From: Paracoccus halophilus
GTDB taxonomy: Bacteria > Pseudomonadota > Alphaproteobacteria > Rhodobacterales > Rhodobacteraceae
Direction: 5' to 3'
DNA: 64,000 nt
NCBI RefSeq assembly: GCF_000763905.1
Contig: NZ_JRKN01000002.1
Coordinates: 62,001 to 126,000 of the forward strand
In this document: one piece after another, positions 1 through 8,374 of the stretch
How positions within the stretch are numbered: position 1 is the first letter of the stretch
Layout: each line of letters begins with the position of its first letter
Program-made: the position numbers and the translations under genes
The notes under the pieces: generated by a model
What the model was told of the DNA's origin: nothing
The model's database searches: none
Seen by the model: the letters and a program-made list of their open reading frames with translations, nothing else

Positions 1-998
1 ACGGCGTCTTCGACAATTTCTGGAAACTCATCGAGCGCTGGCAGGCCACTTTCCTGATCACCGTGCCCACCGCCATCGCCGCGCTGATGCAGCGCCCGGT
101 CGATGCCGATGTGTCATCGCTGCGCACCGCGCTGTCGGGCTCGGCGCCGCTGCCCATGGAGCTCTACAACCGCTTCAAGGCCGCCACCGGGGTCGAGATC
201 GCCGAGGGCTACGGGCTGACCGAGGCGACCTGCCTGGTGTCGTGCAACCCCATCGAGGGCGCCAAGAAGGTCGGCTCGGTCGGGATCCCGATGCCCTATT
301 CCCATGTCCGCATCCTCAAGCGGCGCAACGGCGCCTTCGAGGAATGCGCGACCGACGAGATCGGCGAGATCTGCGTGGCCAGCCCCGGCATCTTCGAGGG
401 CTCGACCTATACCGAGACCGACAAGAACCACGAACTGTTCGTCGAGGACCGGTTCCTGCGCACCGGCGATCTGGGCCGCATGGACCCGGACGGCTATCTG
501 TGGATCACCGGCCGCGCCAAGGACCTGATCATCCGCGGCGGCCACAATATCGACCCCGCCGAGATCGAGGACGCGCTGCTGTCGCATTCGCAGGTCGCCT
601 TTGTCGGTGCCATCGGCCAGCCCGACAGCTTTGCCGGCGAACTGCCCTGCGCCTATGTCGAACTGATCGAGGGCGCCGATGTCCCGGTCGAGGAGTTGCT
701 GGAACATGCCCGCAAGCATATCCACGAACGCGCCGCGATCCCCAAGCATGTCGAGATCCTGCCCGAACTGCCCAAGACTGCGATCGGCAAGATCTTCAAG
801 CCCGATCTGCGCAAGATGGCGATCCGCCGCGTCTATGACGGCGCGCTGGCCGAGGCGGGACTGGCCGCCCGGGTCTCCGAGGTGGTCGATGACAAGAAGC
901 GGGGGCTCGTGGCCAGGCTCAGCCGCAGCGGCGAGGTCGCGGACGAGGCCGTCGTGCAATGTCTTGGCCGCTTTACCCTGCCATGGGAATGGGCCTGA
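1..998 (+). CDS. Acyl-CoA synthetase (AMP-forming), 3' part only
   Basis: The reading frame is open from the first bases of the window, so the gene starts upstream; about 331 codons are visible. It carries adenylate-forming-enzyme motifs in order: the A5-like motif GYGLTEA, the RTGDLG motif with its conserved Asp, the hinge region GRAKDLIIRGG, and a C-terminal LPKTAIGKIFK whose last Gly-Lys region supplies the catalytic lysine. By family knowledge it activates a carboxylic acid, probably a fatty acid, to an acyl-adenylate and then to acyl-CoA. The exact chain-length specificity cannot be read from this part. The next gene on the same strand starts 93 bases later. Family call is firm; the substrate is open. 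Confidence 0.9.
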   Translation, partial: GVFDNFWKLIERWQATFLITVPTAIAALMQRPVDADVSSLRTALSGSAPLPMELYNRFKAATGVEIAEGYGLTEATCLVSCNPIEGAKKVGSVGIPMPYSHVRILKRRNGAFEECATDEIGEICVASPGIFEGSTYTETDKNHELFVEDRFLRTGDLGRMDPDGYLWITGRAKDLIIRGGHNIDPAEIEDALLSHSQVAFVGAIGQPDSFAGELPCAYVELIEGADVPVEELLEHARKHIHERAAIPKHVEILPELPKTAIGKIFKPDLRKMAIRRVYDGALAEAGLAARVSEVVDDKKRGLVARLSRSGEVADEAVVQCLGRFTLPWEWA

Positions 999-1091
999 CG
1001 CCACGGCGGGCATGCAAACCCGGCGCGGCTGATTGCACAGCACCCCGCCGGGGCCTAAGATGAAGCTCCAACGGACAGCCGCGAGATTTCC

Positions 1092-2144
1092 ATGGCCGAG
1101 ACTTCCAAACCCGGCGGCGACGATGATGACGAGCGACTGGATGACGAGACAGCCGCCGCCGCCGCGCAGCCGGACCCGGCGCCGCGCTGGCTGGTGGACT
1201 GGCGCCGGTCGGAGCATCGGCGCGGCTTTTACAGCGCGCTTGGCGACCACGCGCTGCAGTTCACGGATCGCGGCAGCGACCACCTGATGGTCAGTTTCGA
1301 CAACCTGTCATCGGCGCGCGACGACCGGATCGAGCGCGAGCCCTGGGGCTATGGTTTCGTCGCCAAGCATGGCTGGTCGCAGCTTGGCGTTCTGGCCTTC
1401 GCGCCCGACTGGTTCCGCAGCGACGAGTTGTTCGACGCCCTGCGGCAGCTGGCCGGGAACGGCTTTTTCCGCCGCTTCAGATCGGTGACCATGACCGGCA
1501 CCTCGATGGGCGGCTACGCGGCCTGCGCCTTTGCCTCGCTGGTGCCCGGCTGCCGGGTGATCGCCTTTTCGCCGCAATCCACCCTCAAGGAGGACCTCGT
1601 CCCCTGGGAGGAACGCTTCGCCTCGGGCCGGCGCGCGGACTGGAGCGGCCCCTTTGCCGATGCCGCCGAGGAATCGGCCGCCGCCGCGCAGGTATTTCTG
1701 GTCTATGACCCGACCTTCGAGCCCGATGTGAAACATGCTGCGCGTTTCCGCCACCCCAATGCCATCCATCTGCGGACGCGCTATGCCGGCCACAAGACGG
1801 CGCTTGTCCTGCGCCGCAGCAGCCTGCTTTCGACCATCGTGCGCGAGGCCGTGAACGGCGAGTTGACCGCCAGCCGGTTCTACGCCCATTACCGCCAGAG
1901 CCGCCGACTGCCCTGGTTTCTGAACAGCGTGGCCGACAAGGCATTCACCCGTGAACGCTTCGGCCTTTCGGCGCGGATGATCCTGTTTCTGCGGCAGCGG
2001 GGTCAGGGATTCGCAGCCCATAAGCTAAGGCAGAAACATATCGAACTGTCCGGCTTCGACCCCTTGTCCCGACCGCGGGCGGTGGATACGACTCGCCCCG
2101 AACACCAATGGCAAGGAACAGAAGGTGATGCTCGACCTCAATGA
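1092..2144 (+). CDS. Alpha/beta-hydrolase-like protein upstream of GT61
   Basis: 350 residues starting MAETSKPGG, with an acidic N-terminus and no signal peptide. Around residue 137 it contains GTSMGG, the GxSxGG nucleophile-elbow pattern of alpha/beta hydrolases, followed by ACAFASL. A downstream YAGHKTAL could supply the histidine. The catalytic acid is not obvious, so hydrolase activity is inferred from the elbow only. The 3' end overlaps the next gene, a family 61 glycosyltransferase, so the two are probably translated together and may act on the same surface polysaccharide. Specific function unknown. Confidence 0.7.
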   Translation: MAETSKPGGDDDDERLDDETAAAAAQPDPAPRWLVDWRRSEHRRGFYSALGDHALQFTDRGSDHLMVSFDNLSSARDDRIEREPWGYGFVAKHGWSQLGVLAFAPDWFRSDELFDALRQLAGNGFFRRFRSVTMTGTSMGGYAACAFASLVPGCRVIAFSPQSTLKEDLVPWEERFASGRRADWSGPFADAAEESAAAAQVFLVYDPTFEPDVKHAARFRHPNAIHLRTRYAGHKTALVLRRSSLLSTIVREAVNGELTASRFYAHYRQSRRLPWFLNSVADKAFTRERFGLSARMILFLRQRGQGFAAHKLRQKHIELSGFDPLSRPRAVDTTRPEHQWQGTEGDARPQ

Positions 2145-3228
2145 CAGCGGCAACGACATCGTCACATTGCGAAACGCCCTTGTCGTGCCGCCCCTCTCGG
2201 AGGCAAATCTGCGCGAACAGCCTTCGGGCGTCCTGGATGCGGACGGAAATTTCGTCGAGAACTCGATCAGCTGGACCAGTTCAACGCGGCCGGTGAACAG
2301 CGCCCCCGTGCTTCCCGCCGATGCGGCGATCCGCGACCTGCCGGGCCATTACATGTTCGGCGGCATCTTCTACGGCCATTTCGGGCATTTCATCGTCGAG
2401 TCGCTGGCCCGCAGCTGGGCACTTGACAGGCTGAAAGACAAGCTTGACGGGATCATTTTCACGCCCAAGGTCCCGCGCGTGAACGAGCGCGCGGTCGCCG
2501 TGCATCAGCAACTGCTGACCGCTTTCGGCATCGAGGTCCCGGTGATTATCGCCGCCGGGATCACCAGGGTCGAAACCCTGTCCGTGCCGCGCCAGGGCAT
2601 CGGCATGTATGACCTGATCGGCGGCAGCGCCGCCTTTCGCGATTACGTCAACACCCATGTCGGCGCGAAGGTGCCCGCCGAAGGTTCGGAAAAGATCTAC
2701 ATCTCGCGCTCGAAGCTGGGGCCGCACCGGGGCAGCATCCTGGGCGAATACAAGATCGAGCAATATCTCGAAGCCGAGGGTTACGAGATCTTCCACCCAC
2801 AGCTTGCCTCGCAGAATGAGCAGATCGCGCGCTACAAGGCCGCGCGGCTGATCGTCGGCGCGGATTGCTCGCCCCTGCATCTGCTGGCATATGTTGGCGA
2901 CCCCGGACAGAAGGCGGCGATCCTGACGCGCCGCAGCATGGAGATCGGCAGTTACCTGACCGAGCAGCTGCGGGTCTTCAAGGGCATGCAGGCGGTCGAG
3001 ATCAATGCCCTGGTCAATGACTGGATGCCGCAGCCCGGCAGCCGGCCCAGCCGCAGTTCCTGGGGCGAGTTGGATTTCCCGCGCGTCCATGCCGAATTGC
3101 TGGCAGCGGGGCTGATCAGCAACCCGACGCCCTGGCCCAGCCTGACCGAGGCCGAGCGCGCGGCGGAACTGGACCGCCTGTCTGCCTCGCACAAGACGAG
3201 CTTCAAGCCGTTCCGTGAAGCTGCCTGA
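2128..3228 (+). CDS. Glycosyltransferase family 61 (DUF563) protein
   Basis: 366 residues. The ATG at 2128 is preferred over the GTG at 2125 because AAGGAA (2113-2118) lies 9 nt upstream of it. The N-terminal half contains GGIFYGHFGHFIVESLAR, the glycine/histidine-rich stretch typical of DUF563/GT61 proteins. The C-terminal half carries YISRSKL and LIVGADCSPLHLLAY, matching the usual nucleotide-sugar-binding half of the family. Such enzymes transfer sugars onto glycans or glycoproteins; in bacteria they often belong to capsule or exopolysaccharide loci. The gene overlaps the hydrolase-like gene upstream by 17 nt, supporting a two-gene operon. No other polysaccharide genes are nearby. Confidence 0.8.
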   Translation: MLDLNDSGNDIVTLRNALVVPPLSEANLREQPSGVLDADGNFVENSISWTSSTRPVNSAPVLPADAAIRDLPGHYMFGGIFYGHFGHFIVESLARSWALDRLKDKLDGIIFTPKVPRVNERAVAVHQQLLTAFGIEVPVIIAAGITRVETLSVPRQGIGMYDLIGGSAAFRDYVNTHVGAKVPAEGSEKIYISRSKLGPHRGSILGEYKIEQYLEAEGYEIFHPQLASQNEQIARYKAARLIVGADCSPLHLLAYVGDPGQKAAILTRRSMEIGSYLTEQLRVFKGMQAVEINALVNDWMPQPGSRPSRSSWGELDFPRVHAELLAAGLISNPTPWPSLTEAERAAELDRLSASHKTSFKPFREAA

Positions 3229-3236
3229 AGGCGGCG

Positions 3237-3284
3237 CGCAACGGCGGCGGGCCGGGTTCTCCGGCACGCCGATGCGGCGTTGCG
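3237..3284. terminator. Inverted repeat between convergent genes
   Basis: CGCAACG (3237-3243) pairs with CGTTGCG (3278-3284), enclosing a second hairpin GCCGG-GTTCT-CCGGC (3251-3265). It lies between the stop of the GT61 gene and the stop of the convergent enoyl-CoA hydratase gene. There is no strong T-run on either side, so a role as a bidirectional terminator is plausible but not certain. Confidence 0.4.
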
Positions 3285-3303
3285 ATCGGCGCCCGGTTGA
3301 CGG

Positions 3304-4074
3304 CTAGCGCCCGATGAAACGGGGCGCGCGTTTTTGCAGGAAGGCCGCAACCCCCTCGGCAAAGTCCTGCGTTGCCGCCATCTCGCCCTGCAAACGTGCC
3401 TCGACCTGCAATTGCGCGGCCATATCGTTGCCATCCGCCGCGCGCAGCGCCTGACGGGTGGCCATGAACGCGGCCGTCGGCCCCTGGGCCAGGTATTTCG
3501 CCCGCGCCGCTATGACGGATTCGAACTCCGCGTCGGGCACGGCCTCCCAGATCAGGCCCCATTCGGCGGCTTTCACGGCCGGGACGCTCTCGGCAAACAG
3601 GGTCATGCCCATGGCCCGCGCCATGCCGACCGCGCGCGGAAGGATATGCGTGCCGCCGGCATCCGGGATCAGCCCGATGCGGCTGAAGGCCTGCACGAAG
3701 CTGGCGCTTTGCGTCGCGATCACCACATCCGCCGCCAGGGCCAGATTGGCCCCCGCCCCCGCGGCCACGCCATTCACCGCCGAGATCACCGGCACCGGCG
3801 CATCCCGGATCGCGGCCAGCATCGGCTCGTATTCGTCGCGCAGCGTCGCCTCGACATTCAGCCCGGCACTGGCATCGCCAAGATCCTGACCCGAGCAGAA
3901 GGCCCGCGCGGCCCCGGTCAGCACGACGCAGCGCGTCGCGGCCGGCAGATCGCGCAAAGCCGCCACGATTTCGCGGCGCATGCGGCTGTTGAGCGCATTC
4001 ATCACCTCGGGCCGGTTCAGCACCAGCCTTGCGATACCTTCGCCATGCGTGACCGCGATCGTCTGAAAATCCAT
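3304..4074 (-). CDS. Enoyl-CoA hydratase/isomerase, PaaG-like
   Basis: 256 residues of the crotonase fold. The ATG at 4074 is preferred over a GTG six bases upstream because AGGGGAG sits 9 nt before it. The oxyanion-hole segments RAFCSGQDLG and AVNGVAAGAGANLALAADV are present. The segment GLIPDAGGTHILPR places an Asp, not Glu, at the second catalytic position, as in PaaG-type isomerases (family knowledge). It may therefore isomerise ring-epoxide or enoyl-CoA intermediates instead of hydrating them. It is last in the minus-strand run after ccmH, with about 70 nt between. PaaG assignment is tentative because no other phenylacetate genes are visible. Confidence 0.8.
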   Translation of the reverse strand: MDFQTIAVTHGEGIARLVLNRPEVMNALNSRMRREIVAALRDLPAATRCVVLTGAARAFCSGQDLGDASAGLNVEATLRDEYEPMLAAIRDAPVPVISAVNGVAAGAGANLALAADVVIATQSASFVQAFSRIGLIPDAGGTHILPRAVGMARAMGMTLFAESVPAVKAAEWGLIWEAVPDAEFESVIAARAKYLAQGPTAAFMATRQALRAADGNDMAAQLQVEARLQGEMAATQDFAEGVAAFLQKRAPRFIGR

Positions 4075-4143
4075 GCGCACCCGCTCCCCTGATTTTCAGG
4101 CATCCTGCCGAAGACAGGGCAGCGGGGAAAGTCCGACCTCACG

Positions 4144-4596
4144 TCAGTCGCGCATGATCCGGTCCAGCCGCGCCTGCTCATCGGCGCTCAGCGCGGCCGG
4201 ACCTTCCTCGGGCCGGTTGCGCGAGCGGATGAAGGCGATCCCCAGAATCAGCGCCAGCAGCGCCATGCCGGGCCCGGCCAGATAAAGCAGCAGATTGACG
4301 CCCCGCGCCGGCGGCTGGAACAGGACATATTCGCCGAAACGGTCGACCACGGCCTGCACCGCATGATCGTCACTGTCGCCGGCGACCAGCCGCTCGCGCA
4401 GGTACAGCCTCAGATCGCGGCTGATCGGCGCGTTCGATTCGTCGATATTCTCGCCCTGGCAGACCGGGCAGCGCAGGACCCGGGAAATCGCCCGCGCCCG
4501 CGATTCCAGGGCCGGATCGTCCAGCACCTCATCGGGCTGCACGGCGAATGCGGGCAGCGCGAGCAGCAGCGAAAGGCATAGCAGAAGCGCGCGCAT
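4144..4596 (-). CDS. ccmH: Cytochrome c maturation protein CcmH
   Basis: 150 residues with an N-terminal signal peptide and one C-terminal membrane segment (about residues 103-123). It contains LRCPVCQ with Cys43 and Cys46, the redox-active pair that keeps apocytochrome c cysteines reduced before heme ligation in the periplasm. The length matches the short CcmH/CcmL form without the fused CcmI/TPR part. It starts 3 nt after the ccmF stop, so it is co-transcribed. CcmG/HelX is not in this cluster. Confidence 0.95.
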   Translation of the reverse strand: MRALLLCLSLLLALPAFAVQPDEVLDDPALESRARAISRVLRCPVCQGENIDESNAPISRDLRLYLRERLVAGDSDDHAVQAVVDRFGEYVLFQPPARGVNLLLYLAGPGMALLALILGIAFIRSRNRPEEGPAALSADEQARLDRIMRD

Positions 4597-4599
4597 GAT

Positions 4600-6561
4600 C
4601 TACTCGGCCGGTTGGGCATGGGCGGGCGCGCCGCGTGCGCCGGCGGCGACGCGATAGCGCCGGTCGGACAGGCTGACCAGCCCGCCAAGCGCCATCAGCG
4701 AGAAGCCGAGCCAGAGCCATGTCGCAAAGGGTTTTATATAGCTGCGCACTGCCCAGCCTCCATCCTGCTGCGGATCGCCGATCACCAGATAGATGTCGCG
4801 GAACATGTCGCTGGCGATCGCCGCCTCGGTCGTGGGCATGGCCTGCACCGGGTAGACGCGCTTTTCGGGGTAAAGCGTCGCCACCTCGCGGCCGTTGCGG
4901 GCGATGCGCATCGTGGCGGTGATCGAATCGTAATTCGGGCCCGGGTGCTGATCGACCGCCTCCAGGGTGATGTCATAGCCCGCGACGTTGAAGGTGTCGC
5001 CAAGGCGGGCGACACGGATATCCTCGACCTGCCAGGCCATCAGCAGGCTGACGCCGATGAAGGTCACCCCCAGCCCGCCATGGGCCAGCGCCTTGCCCCA
5101 ATCGGCGCGCGGCAGGCGCAGCAGCCGCGACAGGCCGGATTTGCCGATGCGCATCCACAGATCGAGGACCGAGCCGGCGATCAGCCAGCTGCCCAGTCCC
5201 GCCCCGACCACCGCCAGCGCCGAACGCCCGGTCGAGACCGCATAGACCAGCGCCATCACCGCGAAGGCAAAGACCAGCGCGCCGCGCAGCGAACGCAGCG
5301 CGCGGCCCGGCTTGCCGCGTTTCCAGGGCAGGATCGCCCCGATCGGCAGGACGATCGCCAGCACGATCATGAAGGGCGTGAAGGCCTGCTCGAAGAAGGG
5401 CGCGCCGACCGAGAGCTTGCGCCCCCAGGCCAGCTCGGCGATCAGCGGCCAGACCGTGCCGATGAACACCACGAATGCCGACACCGCCAGCAGGATGTTG
5501 TTCAGCACCAAGGCCCCCTCGCGCGAGACGGGGGCAAAGACCCCCTTGGCCTGCATCGAGCTGGCGCGAAAGGTGAACAGCATCAGCGCGCCGCCCACGA
5601 ACAGGGCCAGGATGAACAGGATGAACACGCCGCGCTCGGGATCGCTGGCGAAGCTGTGGACCGAGGTGATGATCCCGGAACGCACGATGAAGGTGCCGAT
5701 CAGCGAAAATCCGAAAGCCAGGATCGCCAGCAGGATGGTCCAGCTTTTCAGCACCTCGCGCTTTTCCACGACGATGGCGGAATGCAGCAGCGCCGTGGCG
5801 AACAGCCAGGGCATGAAGCTGGCATTCTCGACCGGGTCCCAGAACCAGAACCCGCCCCAGCCCAGTTCATAATAGGCCCACCACGAGCCCAATGCGATGC
5901 CGATGGTCAGGAACATCCAGGCGGCCAGCGTCCAGGGGCGGACCCAGCGTGCCCAGGCCGCATCGACGCGCCCCTCGATCAGGGCGGCAACGGCAAAGCT
6001 GAAGGCCACCGACAGCCCGACATAGCCCAGATACAGAAACGGCGGATGCAGCGCGAGACCCGGATCCTGCAGGAGCGGGTTCAGATCGCGCCCGTCGAAC
6101 GGCGGGTTGTCGAGCCGCAGGAACGGGTTCGAGGTGAACAGGATAAAGCCCAGAAAGGCCGAGCCGATCGCGGCCTGCACCGACAGCACGCGCGCGCGCA
6201 GCCGTGGCGGCAGGTTGGTGCCGAAAACCGCCGCCGCTGCCCCGAACAGCGACAGGATCAGCACCCAGAGCAGCATCGACCCCTCGTGATTGCCCCAGAC
6301 GCCGGAAATCTTGTAGATCATCGGCTTGGCGGTATGCGAATTCGCATAGACCAGCCGGACCGAGAAATCCGAGGTGACAAAGGCGATGGTCAGCGCGGCA
6401 AAGGAAATCGCGATCAGGCCGAACTGCGCCAGCGCGGCGGGACGCGCGGAATCGATCCATCCGCTCCAGCCCTTGGCGGCGCCCACCATCGGCACGATCA
6501 TCTGGTAAAGCGCGACCGCAAAGGCAAGGATCAGGGCGAAATGGCCGAATTCCGCATTCAT
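4600..6561 (-). CDS. ccmF: Heme lyase subunit CcmF
   Basis: 653 residues, many membrane segments, and the tryptophan-rich WGGFWFWDPVEN motif that defines CcmF heme handlers. The conserved histidine-bearing loops fit the family. With CcmH it forms the holocytochrome c synthase at the periplasmic face of the inner membrane, taking heme from CcmE. Length is normal. Upstream in the same direction is a phage-like holin gene (gap 88 nt) and beyond it an endolysin gene, then ccmE, so the ccmE-ccmF order is interrupted. The opposite strand carries a long open frame over this gene that is only a GC-rich shadow. Confidence 0.96.
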   Translation of the reverse strand: MNAEFGHFALILAFAVALYQMIVPMVGAAKGWSGWIDSARPAALAQFGLIAISFAALTIAFVTSDFSVRLVYANSHTAKPMIYKISGVWGNHEGSMLLWVLILSLFGAAAAVFGTNLPPRLRARVLSVQAAIGSAFLGFILFTSNPFLRLDNPPFDGRDLNPLLQDPGLALHPPFLYLGYVGLSVAFSFAVAALIEGRVDAAWARWVRPWTLAAWMFLTIGIALGSWWAYYELGWGGFWFWDPVENASFMPWLFATALLHSAIVVEKREVLKSWTILLAILAFGFSLIGTFIVRSGIITSVHSFASDPERGVFILFILALFVGGALMLFTFRASSMQAKGVFAPVSREGALVLNNILLAVSAFVVFIGTVWPLIAELAWGRKLSVGAPFFEQAFTPFMIVLAIVLPIGAILPWKRGKPGRALRSLRGALVFAFAVMALVYAVSTGRSALAVVGAGLGSWLIAGSVLDLWMRIGKSGLSRLLRLPRADWGKALAHGGLGVTFIGVSLLMAWQVEDIRVARLGDTFNVAGYDITLEAVDQHPGPNYDSITATMRIARNGREVATLYPEKRVYPVQAMPTTEAAIASDMFRDIYLVIGDPQQDGGWAVRSYIKPFATWLWLGFSLMALGGLVSLSDRRYRVAAGARGAPAHAQPAE

Positions 6562-6649
6562 GGGCTATCTCCGGATGACTGCCCACAGGATAGCGGCGGC
6601 GCGGGCGTCAAACCAGCCCCCCCGCGCCGGCCATATTGTCACAGTACCG

Positions 6650-7210
6650 CTAGCTTGCCGCCCCGGTCCCGGCCCAGTCGCGCAATGCCGGATTGTCGGC
6701 GAACCTGTCCGGCGCGGCCGCCGGCCCCGGATCCATGCCGGACGGGCCCATGGCCTTAACCGCATCCGCGGGCAGGCCGGCCGCACCGAACGCCAGGCCG
6801 GCGATGGCCGGAATGACCGGACGGCTGCGGAAATAATGCGCCTCGCGCGCGCCGAAGTAAAAGCTGATCACCGCGCCCAGCAGCCACCACAAAGGCTCGG
6901 GGACCAGGTTCAGGTTCTGCATGCGCAGGCCGAATCCCTGGGGTTCGATCATCGCATAGGCGAACAGCCCGATCGTGCCCAGGGTCAGCAGCGGTCGCGG
7001 CAGGCGGTTCAGCCCATTCATGAATCCGTCGAACCAGCCGCGCGGCGCGGCGGCGAATTCGCCCGTAAGCTGGCTGATCGCGCGGGCATAGGCCTCTTCG
7101 TTCAGCTCCATCTTGCGGGTCGAGTTCTCGCGAAACACCTCGGCCATGTTGGTGGCCGCATTGGCAACCGTGGTGACGGCGGCACCGCCACCCAGCAGGC
7201 GGTCCATCAT
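6650..7210 (-). CDS. GTA-type holin (three-transmembrane)
   Basis: 186 residues. The start at 7210 forms an ATGA overlap with the stop of the endolysin gene; an in-frame ATG at 7216 is the alternative. After an amphipathic N-terminus (GGGAAVTTVANAATNMAEVF) come hydrophobic segments near residues 70-90, 105-120 and 128-145. The segment RGWFDGFMNGLNRLPRPLLTLG resembles the GTA_holin_3TM family named for gene-transfer release. Family knowledge: in Rhodobacter capsulatus such a holin with an endolysin releases GTA particles by lysing a subpopulation. Role here is inferred from family and pairing with the endolysin. Confidence 0.8.
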   Translation of the reverse strand: MMDRLLGGGAAVTTVANAATNMAEVFRENSTRKMELNEEAYARAISQLTGEFAAAPRGWFDGFMNGLNRLPRPLLTLGTIGLFAYAMIEPQGFGLRMQNLNLVPEPLWWLLGAVISFYFGAREAHYFRSRPVIPAIAGLAFGAAGLPADAVKAMGPSGMDPGPAAAPDRFADNPALRDWAGTGAAS

Positions 7211-7818
7211 CCCCATGCCGCGATCCTCGCCTGATGTTCGGCCGCGCTCAGGTGATAGCGCTCCGAGATGAATTCCTCTGCCCGGGTGATCCAGCCGCCC
7301 TTGCCACCGGCGCGGGTGCGCGCATATTTGCGGCTGGCCGGGCGCGCATCCGCCAGCGCATAGTAATAGTTGCGCCGCGCGATGCCGTAGGCATCGGCCA
7401 GATAGCCCCGCGCCGCCGCATCCGCCTGCCGTGCCGCCAGAATGGTGCGCGGCCCGATCACCCCGTCGGCCACCGCCGGAAAGCCCATCCGCGTGACCAG
7501 TTGTTGCAGGATCTTCACCGCGTTCGCCCCGGCATTGACATACATGTCAAAGACCGAGGCCTGAACCGACGGCGGCAATTCGCCCAGCCGCGGCCGGCGA
7601 AAGTAATGCTCGACAAAGATCCGCTCGGCATCGGCGCGGGTCAGCGCCCTGACATCGCCCGTATCGACGCGACCGTCGCCGGTCTTGTCGATCCCCAGGC
7701 GCCGCAAGGTGTCGATGGTCACGCCGAAATTGGTCGCGCCGCCCGGATCGTCGGGGTCGTTGACGTAGCCCCCCTCACGCGCGACGATTTCCTTCGCGAT
7801 CTGTTCCACTGTCTTCAT
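7207..7818 (-). CDS. Endolysin, glycoside hydrolase 108 family (GTA lysis)
   Basis: 203 residues. The N-terminus has EGGYVNDPDDPGGATNFG, the GH108 N-acetylmuramidase signature; the Glu in the EGG context is the catalytic acid by family knowledge. The C-terminal half (VADGVIGPRT and onward) matches the peptidoglycan-binding domain that accompanies GH108. The ATG at 7818 follows a G-rich stretch; an in-frame ATG lies at 7830. It overlaps the holin gene by 4 nt. A perfect TTAA-N7-TTAA motif lies about 42 nt upstream. No other phage genes are near, so this looks like the dedicated lysis module of a GTA system and not a prophage. Confidence 0.85.
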   Translation of the reverse strand: MKTVEQIAKEIVAREGGYVNDPDDPGGATNFGVTIDTLRRLGIDKTGDGRVDTGDVRALTRADAERIFVEHYFRRPRLGELPPSVQASVFDMYVNAGANAVKILQQLVTRMGFPAVADGVIGPRTILAARQADAAARGYLADAYGIARRNYYYALADARPASRKYARTRAGGKGGWITRAEEFISERYHLSAAEHQARIAAWG

Positions 7819-7860
7819 CCCGGCCCCCATGTGAAGCGGGTCAAGGCTGAAGAAATCCGG

Positions 7861-7875
7861 TTAACCTTTCGTTAA
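7861..7875 (-). promoter_or_regulatory. Candidate CtrA box upstream of lysis genes
   Basis: TTAA (7861-7864), seven bases, TTAA (7872-7875), in the 93-base gap between ccmE and the endolysin start. This is the full TTAA-N7-TTAA pattern bound by the response regulator CtrA in alphaproteobacteria. TTAA tetramers are rare in this GC-rich window; I noticed only a handful, and this is the only perfect spaced pair. In R. capsulatus CtrA is required for GTA lysis gene expression, which fits the position. Confidence 0.65.
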
Positions 7876-7911
7876 GCAATCGCGCGTTGCAAGCGGGCGC
7901 GCCGCATCTGG

Positions 7912-8355
7912 TCAGGCGTTGGGGTCCTCGTAGACGCCCTGCTCCTTCAGCGAATCCATCACCTCGCGCGGCATATAGTTTTCATCGTGCTTGGCCAGGA
8001 TTTCGGTGGCGACGAAGGTATCACCCTCCATCCGGCCGGTGCCGATCATGCCCTGCCCCTCGGAGAACAGATCCGGCAGCACGCCGGTAAAGCGCACCGG
8101 CACCGAGGCGCCGCCATCGGTCACGCTGAAGGTCACCGTCTCGCTGGCGCCACGGATCAGGCTGCCCTCCTCGACCAGGCCGCCCAGACGGAATATCTCG
8201 TCCGCGCCGGGCGGGTTCTCGGCCATCTCGCTGGGCGAGCGATAGAGGTTGATGCCGTCACGAAAACCGTAGCCGATCAGCCCGACCGCCAGCGCCAGCG
8301 ACAGCGCGGCGGCGATAATGATCTGAATTCTGCGTTTTTTCTTGAGCGATTTCAT
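7912..8355 (-). CDS. ccmE: Heme chaperone CcmE
   Basis: 147 residues with a basic N-terminus (MKSLKKKRR), one membrane anchor (about residues 11-30) and a periplasmic beta-barrel domain. The motif HDENY near the C-terminus carries the histidine (about residue 123) that binds heme covalently in the family. It hands heme to CcmF/CcmH. It lies 19 nt after murI and is followed by the endolysin-holin pair, which separates it from ccmF. Assignment is firm. Confidence 0.95.
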   Translation of the reverse strand: MKSLKKKRRIQIIIAAALSLALAVGLIGYGFRDGINLYRSPSEMAENPPGADEIFRLGGLVEEGSLIRGASETVTFSVTDGGASVPVRFTGVLPDLFSEGQGMIGTGRMEGDTFVATEILAKHDENYMPREVMDSLKEQGVYEDPNA

Positions 8356-8374
8356 TTTCTTGGCTCTTCATATC

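Noticed and set aside
4612-6759. Long open frame antisense to ccmF (about 715 codons)
   Set aside because: GC-rich third-position shadow; rich in Arg, Gln, His and Asp with no domain, while the other strand is clear CcmF.
6650-7818. Prophage remnant
   Set aside because: Only lysis genes are present, in a conserved-looking operon with a CtrA box; a GTA lysis module explains it better.
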